In this document: in pieces, positions 26,285-37,466 of the stretch
Numbering within the stretch: the first letter of the stretch is position 1
How the letters are laid out: every line of letters begins with the position of its first letter
NCBI GenBank assembly: GCA_016617855.1
Contig: JAECUM010011090.1
Location: 1 to 64,000, forward strand
Direction: 5' to 3'
DNA from: Megalonaias nervosa
Lineage: Eukaryota; Mollusca; Bivalvia; Unionida; Unionidae
Length of the DNA stretch: 64,000 bases
Translations under genes and position numbers: made by a program
The notes under the pieces: generated by a model
What the model saw: only the letters and a program-made list of their open reading frames with translations
What the model was told of the DNA's origin: nothing
The model's database searches: none

Positions 26285-27500
26285 AAAAATTGATTGTAAA
26301 TGAATGTTTGTACAGATGAATAAAGCATTAAATATGTGCAGATGAATGAAACATTAAGTATGTACAAAAAGAATGAAGCATTAAATATGTAGAGATGGAT
26401 GAAACATTAAGTATGTAGAGATGAATGAAGCATTAAATATATAGAGATGAATGAAGCATTAAGTACGTAGACATGAATAAAGCATTAAATAGGTGCAGAT
26501 GAATGAATGTAAAGACGAATGAAGCTTTAAGTATGTAGATATGAATAAAGCATTAAATATGTGCAGATGAATGAAATATTAAGTATGTACAGACGAATGA
26601 ACCATTAAGTATGTAAAGATGAATGAAGCAATAAGTATGTAGAGATGAATGAAGCAATAAGTATGTAAAGATGAATGAAGCAATAAGTATGTAGAGATGA
26701 ATGAAGATGAATGAAGCAGTAAGTATGCACAGATCAATGAAGCATTAAGTATTTAGAGATGAATGAAGTATTAAGTATGTAGAGATGAATGAAACAATAA
26801 GTATGTAGAGATGAATGAAGCATTAAGTATGTAGAGATGAATGAAGCATTAAGTATGCACAGATCAATGAAGTATTAAGTATGTAGAGATGAATGAAGAT
26901 GAATGAAGCAGTAAGTATGCACAGATCAATGAAGTATTAAGTATGTGGAGATGAATGAAGCATTACGTATGTACAGATGAATGAAGCATTAAGTATGTAT
27001 AGACGAATGAAGCATTAAGTATGTAGAGATGAATGAAGCATTAAGTATGCACAGATCAATGAAGTATTAAGTATGTAGAGATGAATGAAGCATTACGTAT
27101 GTACAGATGAATGAAGCATTAAGTATGTATAGACGAATGAAGCATTAAGTATGTAGAGATGCATGTAGCATTATGTACGTGTAAAAAACGAATGAAGCAT
27201 TAAGCATGTACAGATGAATGTAGGATTAAGTATGTACAGATCAATGAAGCATTAAATATGTACAGAGGAATAAAGCATTATATATGTAAAGATGAATGAA
27301 GCATTATATATGCACAGACTTATGAAGCATTAAGTATGTAGAGATGAATGAAGTATTAAGTATGTAGAGATGAATGGAGCATTACGTATGTACAGAGGAA
27401 TGGAGCATTACGTATGTACAGAGGAATGGAGCATTACGTATGTACAGAGGAATGGAGCATTACGTATGTACAGAGGAATGGAGCATTTCGTATATACAGA
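26285..27500. repeat. Minisatellite, unit about 26 bp, more than 40 copies
   Basis: The unit is close to 'gatgaatgaagcattaag' plus 'tatgtaga'. The array shows higher-order structure: a block with 'tatgcacagatcaatgaag' recurs at about 26,720, 26,850, 26,915 and 27,045. The last five units (27,370-27,490) are almost identical, with 'aggaatggagcattacgtat'. Open frames through the homogeneous end are artefacts. Confidence 0.95.
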
Positions 27501-27589
27501 TGAGCGTCCATTTAGGGAGGTACACGTTAAGCTTCATGTCTTACAAATGCAAGAGCTGGTCGAATTTAGAATAAATATGAAACACCACC

Positions 27590-27895
27590 ACCCCCACCCC
27601 CCGGGCCTGTATAGCGACAAGATTTATAGCGACAATGGGAATGAGTATTACAAGACACCCCACCCCTACCTCCGGGCCTATATAGCGACAAAAAAATATT
27701 GGGTCTGTATAGTGCCAATAGGAATGGAACAGGTAGGGTGACGTCACGTCATTGGTAACAATGTTGCAAGTGGCTGACCTGAATACGCGGCTACTCTAGG
27801 TAGGGACAAATACAATAGAGGCATAAACATAGACAAACAAGCAAAGACACACATATAGGGCAAGAAAGAATATATCTTTTCGAGGCATATGAGTG
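27590..27895. repeat. Remnant left terminal repeat of P1
   Basis: Three copies of a 'gggcctgtatagcgacaa'-like motif (about 27,603, 27,676 and 27,703) correspond to the 'gggccagtatagcgtcaa' repeats in the terminal repeats of P2. The inner edge matches P2 closely through 'cttttcgaggcatatgagtg'. The outer boundary is not definable. Confidence 0.6.
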
Positions 27896-27910
27896 GCCCT
27901 GAAAAGGGCC
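27873..27910 (-). promoter_or_regulatory. Histone-type 3' stem-loop and downstream element (P1)
   Basis: On the minus strand GGCCCT-TTTC-AGGGCC (27910-27895) forms a 6-bp stem with a 4-base loop. It is followed by ACTCAT and, 12 bases on, by CGAAAAGATA, resembling the U7-binding histone downstream element. It lies 32 bases after the stop of the 84-residue gene relic, on its sense strand. Confidence 0.75.
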
Positions 27911-27942
27911 TTTGGTTTTCTTCTTATGTTAACACCATTCCG

Positions 27943-28175
27943 CTAACATAGAGGGCATTGCATAGGTCTTCTTCTCTTCCTCAAACTTCGTCTAACCTCT
28001 GGTCCGTAGATGAGGACTCGCTTCAGACAGCCTTGTTCTCCACATAGATCCTTCGTTTCCAAACGCTTCTCTCGGTGATCCGAATGATTGTCCATGATGA
28101 TTTAACATACATGGGTAAGTCCGTACGGAACAGCATCGACGATACGAGAGTAGATGATTCAACGTTTGTCCACAT
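27943..28175 (-). pseudogene. Broken copy of the 84-residue terminal gene (P1)
   Basis: Homologue of the gene at 60,264-60,518. The start is intact, and 'VESSTLVSSMLFRTDLPMYV' is identical between the copies. A one-base deletion near the middle shifts the frame after 'YVEN', and the stop used in P2 is reached only in the other frame. Function unknown. Confidence 0.8.
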
Positions 28176-28406
28176 CTTGTGACGAGAACAGGTGAAGGGA
28201 ATGAAGTGAACGGCGGTTATTTATAGTGGAAGAGCGGATCGAAACGGATTGAGTTTTTTCACCAATCCAAACACGCGTTACAAAATTCAGCCACTGCGTG
28301 GAGACTGTCTTCCAATCCGAAGAGAGTTACCTGTGACGTCACATTCCCTATATAGGTGAGCTAGAGCCTGTGCGCAGTGAATCGATGCGACATTGTTTTT
28401 TGAAAC

Positions 28407-29026
28407 ATGACGGACGCTAAGAAGACGATGAATTGGGGTGCACCGGCCGTGGAGACTAGAAGCGATGGTATAGCAGCGGTTACGAAAGCAAACACAGGTC
28501 TACTTCCAGAAGAGGTCGATTTTAATTCGGATTTAGTTGATTTTCTCACTTCTTTGCAAGAATTTGTTCCGGTACCAGCACCTTCACCACCTTCTCCTTC
28601 TTTACTAAACGTCGGTCGAGGATTTTAAACAGAGACAGAAAGAAGAGTTGGAGAAATTTTTACAACAGCAGAAAGAAGCAGAACAAGCTTTTCTCCTTCA
28701 ACAGCAACAGCGAGAAGAAGAAGATGCGAGAAGGAAACGACAGGAAGAAGAAGAAGTAGAGAAGAAACAAGGTCACGGTAACGGTACTCTTGGACATTTG
28801 GGCAGAATTAAGGAGTCTGAAACAAATGTATCTGACTTCTTTATTACTACCCAAGAGAAAAAGACCTTCCCGAGCCAAACAACCCAACCCTGTTCACACA
28901 CCTACTACGTCTGAGATACCAGTCCTAGTGATTTCCACTAAATCATCGACGGGAGCAGGTCCAGAAGTAGGCCTTGGACATGGCGAAGGCTTAAGTCAGT
29001 TAAAGCTGATTGCTTCTCGTTCCTGA
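28407..29026 (+). pseudogene. Broken copy of the 212-residue coiled-coil protein (P1)
   Basis: The first 68 codons match the P2 gene at 59,390-60,028 well. A frameshift near 28,610 and others near 28,780 follow, after which the matching segments are spread over three frames. Upstream the sequence keeps a TATATA at about 28,348-28,356 and the start-site region 'gcgcagtgaatcgatgcg' shared with P2. Confidence 0.85.
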
Positions 29027-29068
29027 GTTTGTTTTGTTTTTAAAAAAAGAAAAAAGAAAACACCCAAC

Positions 29069-29106
29069 GGTCCTTTTCAGGGCCACCCACTTCTTTCGAT
29101 AAAAGA
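29069..29106 (+). promoter_or_regulatory. Histone-type 3' stem-loop and downstream element (P1)
   Basis: GGTCCT-TTTC-AGGGCC (29069-29084) has one G-U wobble pair that the histone consensus allows. It is followed by ACCCAC and, 12 bases on, CGATAAAAGA (29097-29106). It lies about 40 bases after the stop of the 212-residue gene relic, on its sense strand. Confidence 0.78.
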
Positions 29107-29144
29107 TAGAATTCATTTTGCCAAAGTCAATTAAAACACAAAAT

Positions 29145-29180
29145 CCCTTTTTTCCCCATGATGTACACGTCCACGTCGTC
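29145..29180. other. Internal deletion junction of P1
   Basis: To the left, 'ttttgccaaa...caattaaaac' and 'atgatgtac' follow the P2 sequence downstream of the 212-residue gene (about 59,240-59,315, minus strand). To the right, 'gtacacgtc.ccgtcgtc.ac' follows P2 upstream of the basic 242-residue gene (about 51,230-51,260). The two P2 sites share only a few bases (gtac) at the junction. Confidence 0.7.
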
Positions 29181-29259
29181 AACTTAACAACAACAAGAAC
29201 AACCAAAAAAAGTCTATAAATACCTGGGTCACTTTGAGTCTGTCTCACACATCGTCAAC

Positions 29260-30149
29260 ATGACATCCCTTCAGTCTCATCTTCCCGTCAAATTGATTCG
29301 TGCCTTGTACGGCATCAGTCGCAAAAAAATCCACAAATACGTGCTCGTGTCTTAGAAGCCAGTCTCAAAGAAGTCTTACGATGGTTTACGGTGACAGCAC
29401 GTCAATTGCTGAAAGACATCGTTCACATTCCATATGAAACCAAATGCTTTTTGAGAGAAACAAAATAGCCTTGACGCAACTAGCCGATCCTCGCATCGAC
29501 ACTCAAACCAAAAAGCAAATCATTTTGAAACCTGAAGGTAGCGGTTCTCTAGGAGGTGTCATCATTCGCTACCTCTTAAAATGGGATCCTGATGCCGACA
29601 AAGTCATCCCCAAGAAAAAGCCACTCCCCGACGTACCCAGAAGAAAAAGAAAAAGATCACAGTGTCAAGACCAGGTCACAGCCTCAGAAAAAGAAGAAGA
29701 AAAGCCCACAGAAAACAGCTTCTACTCGGAAGAGAGGCACTGCAGCCAGGACACAACCTTACATTCGCAAACCACGACCTGACGCAACGGTGACCGCGTC
29801 CCCAGTAGCCTCAGGTTCTTCCACTTCTCAGTTGCTGGTGATGCCAGCCAAACCCGATTTGACACATGTTCTTCCTACCTTGATGAAAAATTGGAAACCC
29901 GCGTCTCCAAAAACGTCTCCTCCAGCGGTGACACCCTCCACTTCTTTAGCGGCTGTGGTCGCTGCTTACAACGTACCTGCCCCCAAAATCAAAGTCCAAG
30001 AGAGATCGGGCATGTTACAGAGTCTACTGGATTTGTCCAAGCTAGAACTGTCTCGATTTAGTCTGTTGCAAATCTCTCCACGTCGAGTGATGCCTGCCAT
30101 CAAGATAATACGACGTAAAGACAATCAGTGGCGACGCATTCCAGTATAA
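29260..30149 (+). pseudogene. Broken copy of the basic 242-residue protein (P1)
   Basis: Begins with an intact ATG and matches the P2 gene at 50,439-51,167. A frameshift after about 26 codons ('YGISRKK') and at least two more split the body. An insertion of Pro/Thr-rich sequence near 29,770-29,930 is absent from P2. The C-terminus 'IKIIRRKDNQWRRIPV' is intact, and its stop lies within the TATA box of the next gene. Confidence 0.8.
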
Positions 30150-30205
30150 AAAAGACCTGATGTAAACGATGGGATCACTGTTTTTGTGCTCTTGAACCCT
30201 CAAAG

Positions 30206-30412
30206 ATGTCCCCTCAAAGAAGTGTACACCGTCACCATCGTCGTTCTTCTGTCCAAAAAGGAAAAGGAAAAAGAAAAAGACAGACACGTCATCCGGAAAA
30301 AAACGCTTAGCCAAGTATCGACGTCTACCCCTGAAAAGACGCAGTCGTCCAAAGAGAAAGAGTAGCCACCAAAAGGGAGGATTATTTTGTCAAACCTTAT
30401 CAGAGAAATAAG
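30206..30412 (+). pseudogene. Protamine-like basic protein, copy 1 (P1)
   Basis: Homologue of the gene at 50,121-50,381. The Arg/His/Lys-rich start is intact. At a run of seven A (30,298-30,304) the frame differs by one base from P2, giving an early stop. The conserved basic tail 'SHQKGG' continues in the neighbouring frame. It belongs to an array of similar small genes, each with its own TATA-like box. Confidence 0.75.
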
Positions 30413-30473
30413 ATAAAAGGACGCATGTGAAGCCATGGACTTCAGTGTATTTGTTTGCTCCTGAACCAAAAAG

Positions 30474-30651
30474 ATGTTCCCTCAAAGAAATGCATACCAT
30501 CGCCGTTCTCCTGTCCAGAAAGGAAAAGGAAAAAGAAAAGGACAGAATTACGTCATCCAAAAAACCACTTAGCCAAGCATCGACGTCAACCCCAGAAAAG
30601 GAGAAGCAAACAAAGGGGAGGATTTTTGGCGATATAGAAAAAAATCGATAA
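30474..30651 (+). pseudogene. Protamine-like basic protein, copy 2 (P1)
   Basis: Begins with MFPQRNAYHRRS, matching the P2 family. A small insertion near 30,545 puts the conserved tail out of frame. A TATA-like 'gataaaagg' stands at about 30,413-30,421. P2 has only two such short genes where P1 has three, so this may be an extra copy in P1 or one lost from P2. Confidence 0.7.
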
Positions 30652-30743
30652 AAAGTTTAAACAAAACTTTTATCAAAAATAACAAAATAAAATAAAAGGA
30701 TGCATGTCGAGCCATGGACGTCAATGTATTTTGTGCACCAAAG

Positions 30744-30963
30744 ATGTCCCCTCAAAGAAGTGCACACCACTACCATCGTCGTTCTCCTGTCCAAAAAGGA
30801 AAAGGAAAAGGACAGACACGTCATCCGAAAAAAACACTTACCCAAACATCGACGTTACCCTCAGAAAAGACGCAGTCGTCCAAAGAAAAAGAGTAGCCAC
30901 CAAAGAGGAGGATTCTTTGGCGATTTTGGAAAACAAATCATCAACTTTTTTGCGAAGCGATAG
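30744..30963 (+). pseudogene. Protamine-like basic protein, copy 3 (P1)
   Basis: Homologue of the gene at 49,869-50,066 with the same 'HQRGGFFGDF' tail. Two changes break it: a missing segment in the Lys-rich part, and an extra A in a run of seven (about 30,822-30,828). The promoter-like 'aaataaaagg' and the following 'catggacgtcaatgta' are conserved. Confidence 0.75.
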
Positions 30964-31052
30964 TCCAAAAAAGGATAAAAGGTCGTGTGCCTAGTCATCG
31001 ACGTTAGTGCATTTTGTTGTGTGCCCCGGAACCAACCAACAAACAAACAAAG

Positions 31053-31469
31053 CTGTCACCTACAAAAAGACATCCTTCCTCTACCCCAAAAGGAAAGAAA
31101 AGGAAAGGACTGCCTCCTTGTTTAGCCAAACATTGGGACGTGTTGACCGTCCTGTCCAAAGCTTCTCCACCCATGCAAAAACAACTCATTCAAACCTCCT
31201 CCAAAGATGTCATCGATACCGTGAGCGAATGTTGTCTGAATGTCTTGAAAGGAACGATACCTTTGTCTAAACACCAGAAAAAATTCTTAGCCAAACATCG
31301 ACACGTTCTTCGCCAAATGGTCCAAAAGATAATACCCATTCGTCAAAAGAAAAAGATGTTGGTGCAACGCGGAGGAATTTTCCCCCTGTTGCCACTTATT
31401 ACCAAAGCAATAGTGGGACCCATGTTGGGTATGTTGGGAAGTGTTTTACCCGCCATAGCTCCAAGATAA
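31053..31469 (+). pseudogene. Copy of the 137-residue basic virion-type protein with a lost start (P1)
   Basis: The reading frame is intact over its full length and ends at the matching position of 49,369-49,782. The start codon is CTG at 31053-31055 where P2 has ATG. The motifs 'SECCLNVLKGTIPL' and 'KKKMLVQRGG' are identical to P2. It might use another start upstream (TTG region at 31,014), but the rest of the element argues for decay. Confidence 0.75.
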
Positions 31470-31534
31470 AAGGGTCAAGAAGATAAAAGGGACCTCTGGA
31501 ATCAAAAGATCTCAGACGTGATCATTGAAATCCG

Positions 31535-32225
31535 ATGGAAGGACGAAAACTGGCTTTAGTGACTTACATACGATGGATGGAATACCATCGTTGGCAAGAA
31601 CAACGGACCCCGCATTTACCTCCCAATCCTCATTTGACCGAGATGTCCCAGTTACAAAACCAATTGCAATCGTTGATGGATCGCAGCGATTTGTCAGAAA
31701 TAGAAAAATCGCAACGGTACGGTCAACTGTTGCAACGACTGCAACTCTTTCACCAGAAAGCTTTAGACGAAGCAGCTTTAACCACTCTGAAAGATTTTAA
31801 GACTGATGAAAAGCCCATCACCACCACCACCACCACCCCTAGCAGTCAAGATAGACGTAGCCCTACGAATGCGTGAGGAAGAAGAGGTACGAGAAGTCTT
31901 TCAAACACCGTCAGCAGCTCCCATCCCTAGTAAGATTGAAGCGTTCTTGTTGACCCCTTCCCCTATACCCCAACGAGGAGAACTTAAAGCTTGGGTTAGA
32001 ATGATGATGTCCACTCCTTCTTCGACAGAAGTCAAAAGAAAGAAGGGAAACCAGAAGTGAAAAAAGAAAAGAAGACCAAAGTCATCCTATTACCATCGCC
32101 ACCACCACTACCACTACTACCTTCAACTTCTACTCCCGTGGCACATCGGATACGTAAAGCCGTTTCTAAACCACCCCCTCGCCCCATTTAGAGTAGCATC
32201 AGCGAAGAGTGGATAACTTATTTTA
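31535..32225 (+). pseudogene. Broken copy of the 230-residue proline-rich protein (P1)
   Basis: Matches 48,612-49,304 from the start ('MEGRKLALV') for about 88 codons, then a frameshift leads to a stop near 31,876. The rest continues in other frames through the Pro-rich part. The TATA-like 'gataaaaggg' upstream (about 31,481-31,490) is conserved. Confidence 0.8.
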
Positions 32226-32229
32226 AAAA

Positions 32230-33304
32230 ATGGAGAAGGTGTTAGCCACCATTCAGAAATTGTATCGTGCTGCTAAATCTCGAATGAAACGTGTTCGTTT
32301 ACCTCAAGCGCAACGACGGTTACAAGAACAAGCCACGTACACCTTACACAAACCCATTCGACGAAAATTTTCCAGAAGTCGCACCCGAGTGGAGGGTATT
32401 GATCATCAATGGCAAGCCAATTTAGCCAATGTCTCTCATTTGGCTAACTACAATCGTGGTTACAAATATTTGTTTAGTGTCATCGACGTCTTTTCCAAAT
32501 GTGCCTGGGTGTTGCCATTGACTTCCAAATCGAGTAGTGAGTTAGTGCGAGCCCTCAAACTGGTGTTGAAACAAAGCGGTCGCCACCCTCTTCGGTGGCA
32601 AACCGACAAAGGCACCGAAGTTCTGAACCAAGCTTTCCAAAAAGAATTAAAGAAACGTGACATTCATTTTTTCACCACCGAGAATCCAGAAACTAAGACA
32701 AGCATCGTGGAACGTTTACAACGCACTTTGAAAGAACGTATGTGGAAATATTTTACGCATCAACACACTCTCAAGTACATCGACGTCTTACCGCACCTAG
32801 TCCAAGCGCACAACCAATCTTACCATCGGAGTATTGGACGTGCCCCCCCCCCCAAAGAAGTGACTCCCGACAACGAAGTGACCATCTTCGAGCGCCTGTT
32901 TGGTACGTCCCCGACGATGACTCTCCCCAAGAAAGGTGGAGAGTTGGCAGTAGGAGATTGGGTGGGCATTGGCAAAACCAAACGCACTTTCGACAAAGGT
33001 TACTTACCCAACTGTACCACCGAATTGTTTCGTGTCACTGGACGTGTGCGTGGCCGTCATCCTCCCGTCTATAAATTGGAAGACATGAACGGGGAAGTGT
33101 TAAAAGGAACGTTCTACTTGCCTGAGTTACAACGTGTGACATAAATGAAGACGAAGTGTACGAGATCGAAAGCATTCTCGATCGAAGAACACGAAAAGTG
33201 GGAAAACACCGTGTCAAAGAAGTCAAAGTACGTTGGTAAGGATATCCGCCGAGTTTTGATTCTTGGATCGACGCTTCGCAAATCATCGATTATAAAAAGA
33301 AGTG
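32230..33304 (+). pseudogene. Inactive Polinton integrase (P1)
   Basis: The open frame of 304 codons matches the P2 integrase. Three lesions stand out. About 13 residues near the N-terminus are missing. The first catalytic Asp is changed ('WQANLAN' against 'WQADLAD'). A TAA at 33,142-33,144 cuts off the chromodomain, whose remains continue out of frame to 33,304. The second Asp (QTDKG) and the Glu (SIVERLQ) are still there. It cannot be an active DDE enzyme. Confidence 0.88.
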
Positions 33305-33310
33305 ACCATC

Positions 33311-33715
33311 ATGCCCTTCAACACAGCCTCAACCACTACCGCTACAGCAGTGACCACTTCTTCGCCTAGTTCTTCTCTGCAAGATCTATAAAAGCAACCC
33401 TTGTCGGTGTGGTGTGGAGAACGTGTGCCTAAAAGGCAAATCGTCTTTTTCTGCCCAATTTTTGTGGTGTTTTGTGTCATCGGTGCTGCAATTGCCAATT
33501 TGAGTTTGCAACAAGGAGACAAACAATTGTGGACCATTTTACTCAGCAGTTGCATCGGTCACCTTCTTCCCAATCCGTCCCCGAAATATTCCTCTAACAG
33601 GAGCAACGGAAGTCTTCCGCCCAACGTCAGTCACCATAACAATCACAACAATCCTCTTTTAGACACTCCTCTGACCTCCAGTGACCCCTCGGACACTAGA
33701 ACTCTGGAATTATGA
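33311..33715 (+). pseudogene. Broken copy of the two-TM membrane protein (P1)
   Basis: Starts at the ATG at 33311, as in P2, but TAA interrupts it after 26 codons ('SSSLQDL' then stop). The two hydrophobic segments and the C-terminus are conserved after the stop. The TGA at the end still overlaps the next ATG as ATGA. Confidence 0.8.
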
Positions 33716-34631
33716 ACAACACCAATTTTATTTAACTTTACCCAGTGACAGTTCCATGGAGGTGTTTCCCAATAACACCTTATGCTGTTTGACGGCCAAA
33801 TTACCTCATGCCATCCAATTGGATCACGAAGCCCATTGAGAAGTGGCTTTGGTGGAAATGATTCACCCTACACAAATCAAAAACATCGTCGAAAATCAAT
33901 ACTTTTTTGAGGTCGAATTTTATGACAAACAAGTGCAAGATTACTTCAAAAATCACTTAGGTGCTGTATGTGACGCTAAGGTAAATCCACCGACCGTCCA
34001 ATTTAAGTGGTACACCTATAAGTTGCACATTCCTGCAGGCTATCATTTTAGCGGTCAACATCTGATGAACGCAATTGCTAACAAATTCAATGCCGTGTTT
34101 AGCAAAGCCTTGGACAGAAAAAATGTCACCCTCGAGTGCCATAAAGTGGCTCGTCGCCTACTGATGCAATTTCCTGAAAGCAAAGTGATAGGTATTAGAA
34201 TTTGTCCTGAATTTTTTGACATTTTGGGTGTAGACGTCAAGATGCTCCAGGGTGGACACATACCAACCATTACCAGCAACTTGGATTTTGCGAAATGTTT
34301 TCGATTCCCGGTAGAAATGAACCAAGGACTCAATTTGATCTTTGTATACTCCGATGTGGTGGAGTACAACGTGGTGGGACACACCTCCGTACCGTTACTG
34401 CGTGTCATTCCTTTCAAAGTGGATTCTGCCACGAACACTGACGAGGAAGGTGGAAACATCTATCACGTTCACCGCGAATTTGTACATAATCACTATCTAC
34501 CCGTCAGTAAGTCGTATTTCGACACTATCAACATTAGTATAAAAGTTGATCTGGGACAAAATATTCCATTCACCAAAGGGAAAGTCACAGTGAAACTCCA
34601 TTTTCGAAAACGATTGTCTAACGACTTGTAA
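33712..34631 (+). pseudogene. Broken copy of the penton-type minor capsid protein (P1)
   Basis: The ATG at 33712 is followed by early frameshifts. From 33,843 a long frame of 262 codons matches the P2 protein (46,175-47,095) to its end, with several small insertions and deletions between about residues 60 and 110. Confidence 0.85.
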
Positions 34632-34634
34632 GTC

Positions 34635-35107
34635 ATCTATCCTGTGTACCGAGGAGTCGCTCGACAGCGAAGACATGGTTATGGAAATATGCTACAATTG
34701 GCCTTTCGTTCGGTGGCCCCGGTTATGAAACCGATGGTGACACAAGGATTGCACACCTTGAAAGATGCCGCGTTGACGCATGGCAAAGAATTTCTCCAAA
34801 ATGTCATCATCGACAAACAAAACCCAAAAGAAGCTTCCTTAAGAGCAGGCAAAAATGTCTTGCTTCAACGGGTAAGGACATTTTGGGCCAACGAGAAACT
34901 CCTATAAATGCCCTGGACGCTGCCGAGTCAGTCATTCCTGCTTCCCTAGACCCACAGCAAGGACAAGTCAGAAAAAGACGTCGCAGACACTCCTTGAGAG
35001 GACTTCACACTCCCAGAGCTAGAAAGACTAATAAAAGAAGAACTGTGCGAGACTTCGACGTTTTTGATTATCAAAAAATCACAAACAGAGAGAAAGAAAG
35101 AAAATGA
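34635..35107 (+). pseudogene. Broken copy of the pVI-like minor virion protein (P1)
   Basis: The start is ATC where P2 has ATG. A frameshift near 34,870 divides the body. The former stop after 'DVFDY' is changed to CAA, so the frame runs on to 35,107 and overlaps the capsid start. The counterpart is 45,721-46,161. Confidence 0.8.
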
Positions 35108-36408
35108 TGCAGCGAGAGTCTTGCACCTTTTCCAAGTCGGAACTGGATCTGTTTGCCATGCCACCCACCATGATGACGATGCAAGAATCCCAATGGGTCG
35201 AATTTCATTCCGTCTCCTCTTTGACGGATTCAGTTCCCATCGAGTTTGAAATCAAAGGACAGTCCGAAGATTACATCAGTCTGAATAGCAGTTACTTGAA
35301 CTTGAAAGTAAAAATGATCGACATAACGACGGATGGTCCCGATCTAAAGGACGACGATAAAGTTGCCCCCGTGAACAATATCATGCATTCCTTGTTCAGT
35401 GGAGTGGATTTGTACTTGAATAACAAACTGGTCAGTAGCAGCATGGATACTTACCCTTTCCGATTGTACCACGAAAATGTCTTGACGTACAGAAAAGAAG
35501 ATAGGAATACCCATCTGAATGCTTGTGTGGTATGGGAACCTGACGAAGCGAATGAGTTCGACGACATAGATAAAGCCAATGATGGATTTATCGCTCGCCG
35601 AGAGAAAATCAAAACAAGCCGTAGTTTAGAACTGATGCATCGCTTGCATTTGGACATGTGGTTACAACAGACGTATTTGCTGAACGGCGTGAATGTCCGC
35701 CTGAGACTGAATCGTAGCAGTGCCGCTTTCCATTTGATGGTTCCAACTGTTAATTACAAAACCATCATCCAAGATGCCCGACTTTACGTGCGACGCGTGG
35801 AAGTGTTACCTAAAGTGGCAAACGACATCAGTCACACGTTGAGCAGAACGACCGCCAAGTATCCAATACGACGCGTAGGAGTGAAACCTTTCACCATTCC
35901 CGCTAACCATCATTCCATGATCGAAGATCATCTGTTCCAAGGACAGTTACCCAAATGTTTAATCATTGGTATCGTCGAGAATAAAGCATTCAACGGAGCT
36001 CCCCCCCCCCAAAAAAAAATCCTTTCAACTTTTAACACTTCGACGTAAAGAAAATCGAAGTCAGTCGCGATGGCAAGACCTTGTGTACCAGACCTTTCAA
36101 ACCTGACTTTACTCCAGATAAGAAGAATTACTTTAGATCGTACTTGTCCCTGTACGAAGCTACCGGACAGCTAGGAACCAACACCAGTCACGGCATTACG
36201 TACGAAGATTATGCAGGAGGTTACACTTTGTTGGATTTTGATTTCACTCCAGACCAAGGCAGCGACGAGGGACATTTCCACCCTATAAAATCAGGTCAGA
36301 TTCGTGTGGAACTTCAGTTTGCCCGAGACGGTGAACGTCATCCTGCATGCCGAATTTAATAATACCATAGAAATCAACAGTTTGAGAGAAGTCATTCTAG
36401 ATTATTAG
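35104..36408 (+). pseudogene. Broken major capsid protein (P1)
   Basis: The double-jelly-roll capsid frame is open from 35,104 to 36,048, matching P2 (44,390-45,709). It breaks at the homopolymer run C10A9 (36,001-36,019), resumes in another frame to about 36,320, and shifts once more before the shared C-terminus 'SLREVILDY'. A block of about 15 residues near residue 150 is shorter than in P2. Confidence 0.88.
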
Positions 36409-36413
36409 AAGCT

Positions 36414-36875
36414 ATGGAAGACTCTTATCCCTCTTTGAACAGTAGAGAATCTATGGAAATGGAATGGGAGGATACCGTGAAAGCAGAACCCGAAGACAAA
36501 GACAAGGAGGACGTGGTGGTCACGTCCAGATGGTCAGAACAAAGACAACATTTAGTGTCCTGTTTTGCTAAACACCTGGCGGATAAAATTACGGAATTGG
36601 TCAAGAAAGATTGTTATGGATGTCACAGCGATCATCCCAGTCAAATTCAACACGATAAATGTCTGATGATGAGTCAAGAAGAACAATTGGACGAGTATCT
36701 GGAGGACGCTTGGGGTCTCATCTCGGAAGAAGCAGTGTTGCATCAGTGGTATAAAGACTTGCGTAATCATTCCTACCCTCCATTGCCTACTCTGGAGATC
36801 TATCACGTCGAAGCTCTCTTAGCTCAGAGTGCGGAGACGATGCAAAGAAAGGGTTACTTGTTAGAGATTTTCTAA
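36414..36875 (+). pseudogene. Copy of the 168-residue Cys-rich protein with a truncated end (P1)
   Basis: Intact frame with the signature 'CYGCHSDHPSQIQHDKC'. Near the end a frameshift replaces the last 18 residues of the P2 version by a shorter tail. It is the least damaged gene of P1. Confidence 0.7.
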
Positions 36876-36945
36876 CAAACGTCAGAATTGAATTGATGAC
36901 TTATCATTACCTGTGAAAAAAAAACAAGAAAACACAAAACAAAAA

Positions 36946-37466
36946 ATGGATACCTGGAACTGCTTCTCGAAATCCTGTGTGCTAAAGATGAACTGAGTCA
37001 TCGCAAACCTCAAGACCATCAAGCTTATGTCATCAACACGGATGACAGTCATCTCCCAGGAACCCACTGGGTAGCCGTCTACTTCCCTAAAGAGGATTGT
37101 GTGGAGTATTTTGATTCGTATGGATTACCCCCTTTGGAAGACGACATCATCGACTTTATGAGAAGAAATGACCAGACGATACGATTCAATAATGTGAAAT
37201 TACAAAGCACAGATTCCATGGTGTGTGGACAATATTATGTGTATTTTCTACATCAACGCAGTCTTGGATATCCTTTAGAACATTTAGTGACTTATTTTGA
37301 TCGTGACTCTTCTAGAAACGATGAGAAAGTAGATCGATGGTTTTGTGACCGTTATGGCTATCTTTTGTCTTTAGCTAGGGAACGTAGTGTACATCAATGG
37401 CCTCGTGACTTCCATCAGTGGAAATCTAACTTGACTTCACAACGTTGTCAATCTTGTCAAAAATAG
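36946..37466 (+). pseudogene. Broken adenain-like cysteine protease (P1)
   Basis: The start region lost about 14 residues compared with P2 and is out of frame. The remaining frame keeps 'GTHWVAVYF' (His), 'VEYFDSYG' and 'DSMVCGQY' (Cys). No polyadenylation signal as clear as that of P2 follows. Confidence 0.85.

Noticed and set aside
27370..27741. Open frame of 123 codons with repeats of 'MEHYVCTEEW' type
   Set aside because: It is produced by the 26-bp minisatellite and continues into the terminal-repeat remnant. No start context or domain.
27895..27910. GGCCCTGAAAAGGGCC hairpins read as bacterial-type terminators
   Set aside because: The DNA is eukaryotic, with TATA promoters and animal transposons. 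The exact 6-bp stem, 4-base UHUH loop and downstream purine element fit histone mRNA ends better.
32460..32663. Open frames on the opposite strand of integrase, capsid and PolB genes
   Set aside because: They are shadows of the real genes, without own signals or motifs.
37118..37300. Loss of the catalytic cysteine in the P1 protease
   Set aside because: The changed residue (Cys to Tyr) is the second Cys of 'VCGQYC'. By comparison with adenovirus protease the nucleophile is the first, which is kept. The P1 gene is dead because of its broken start.
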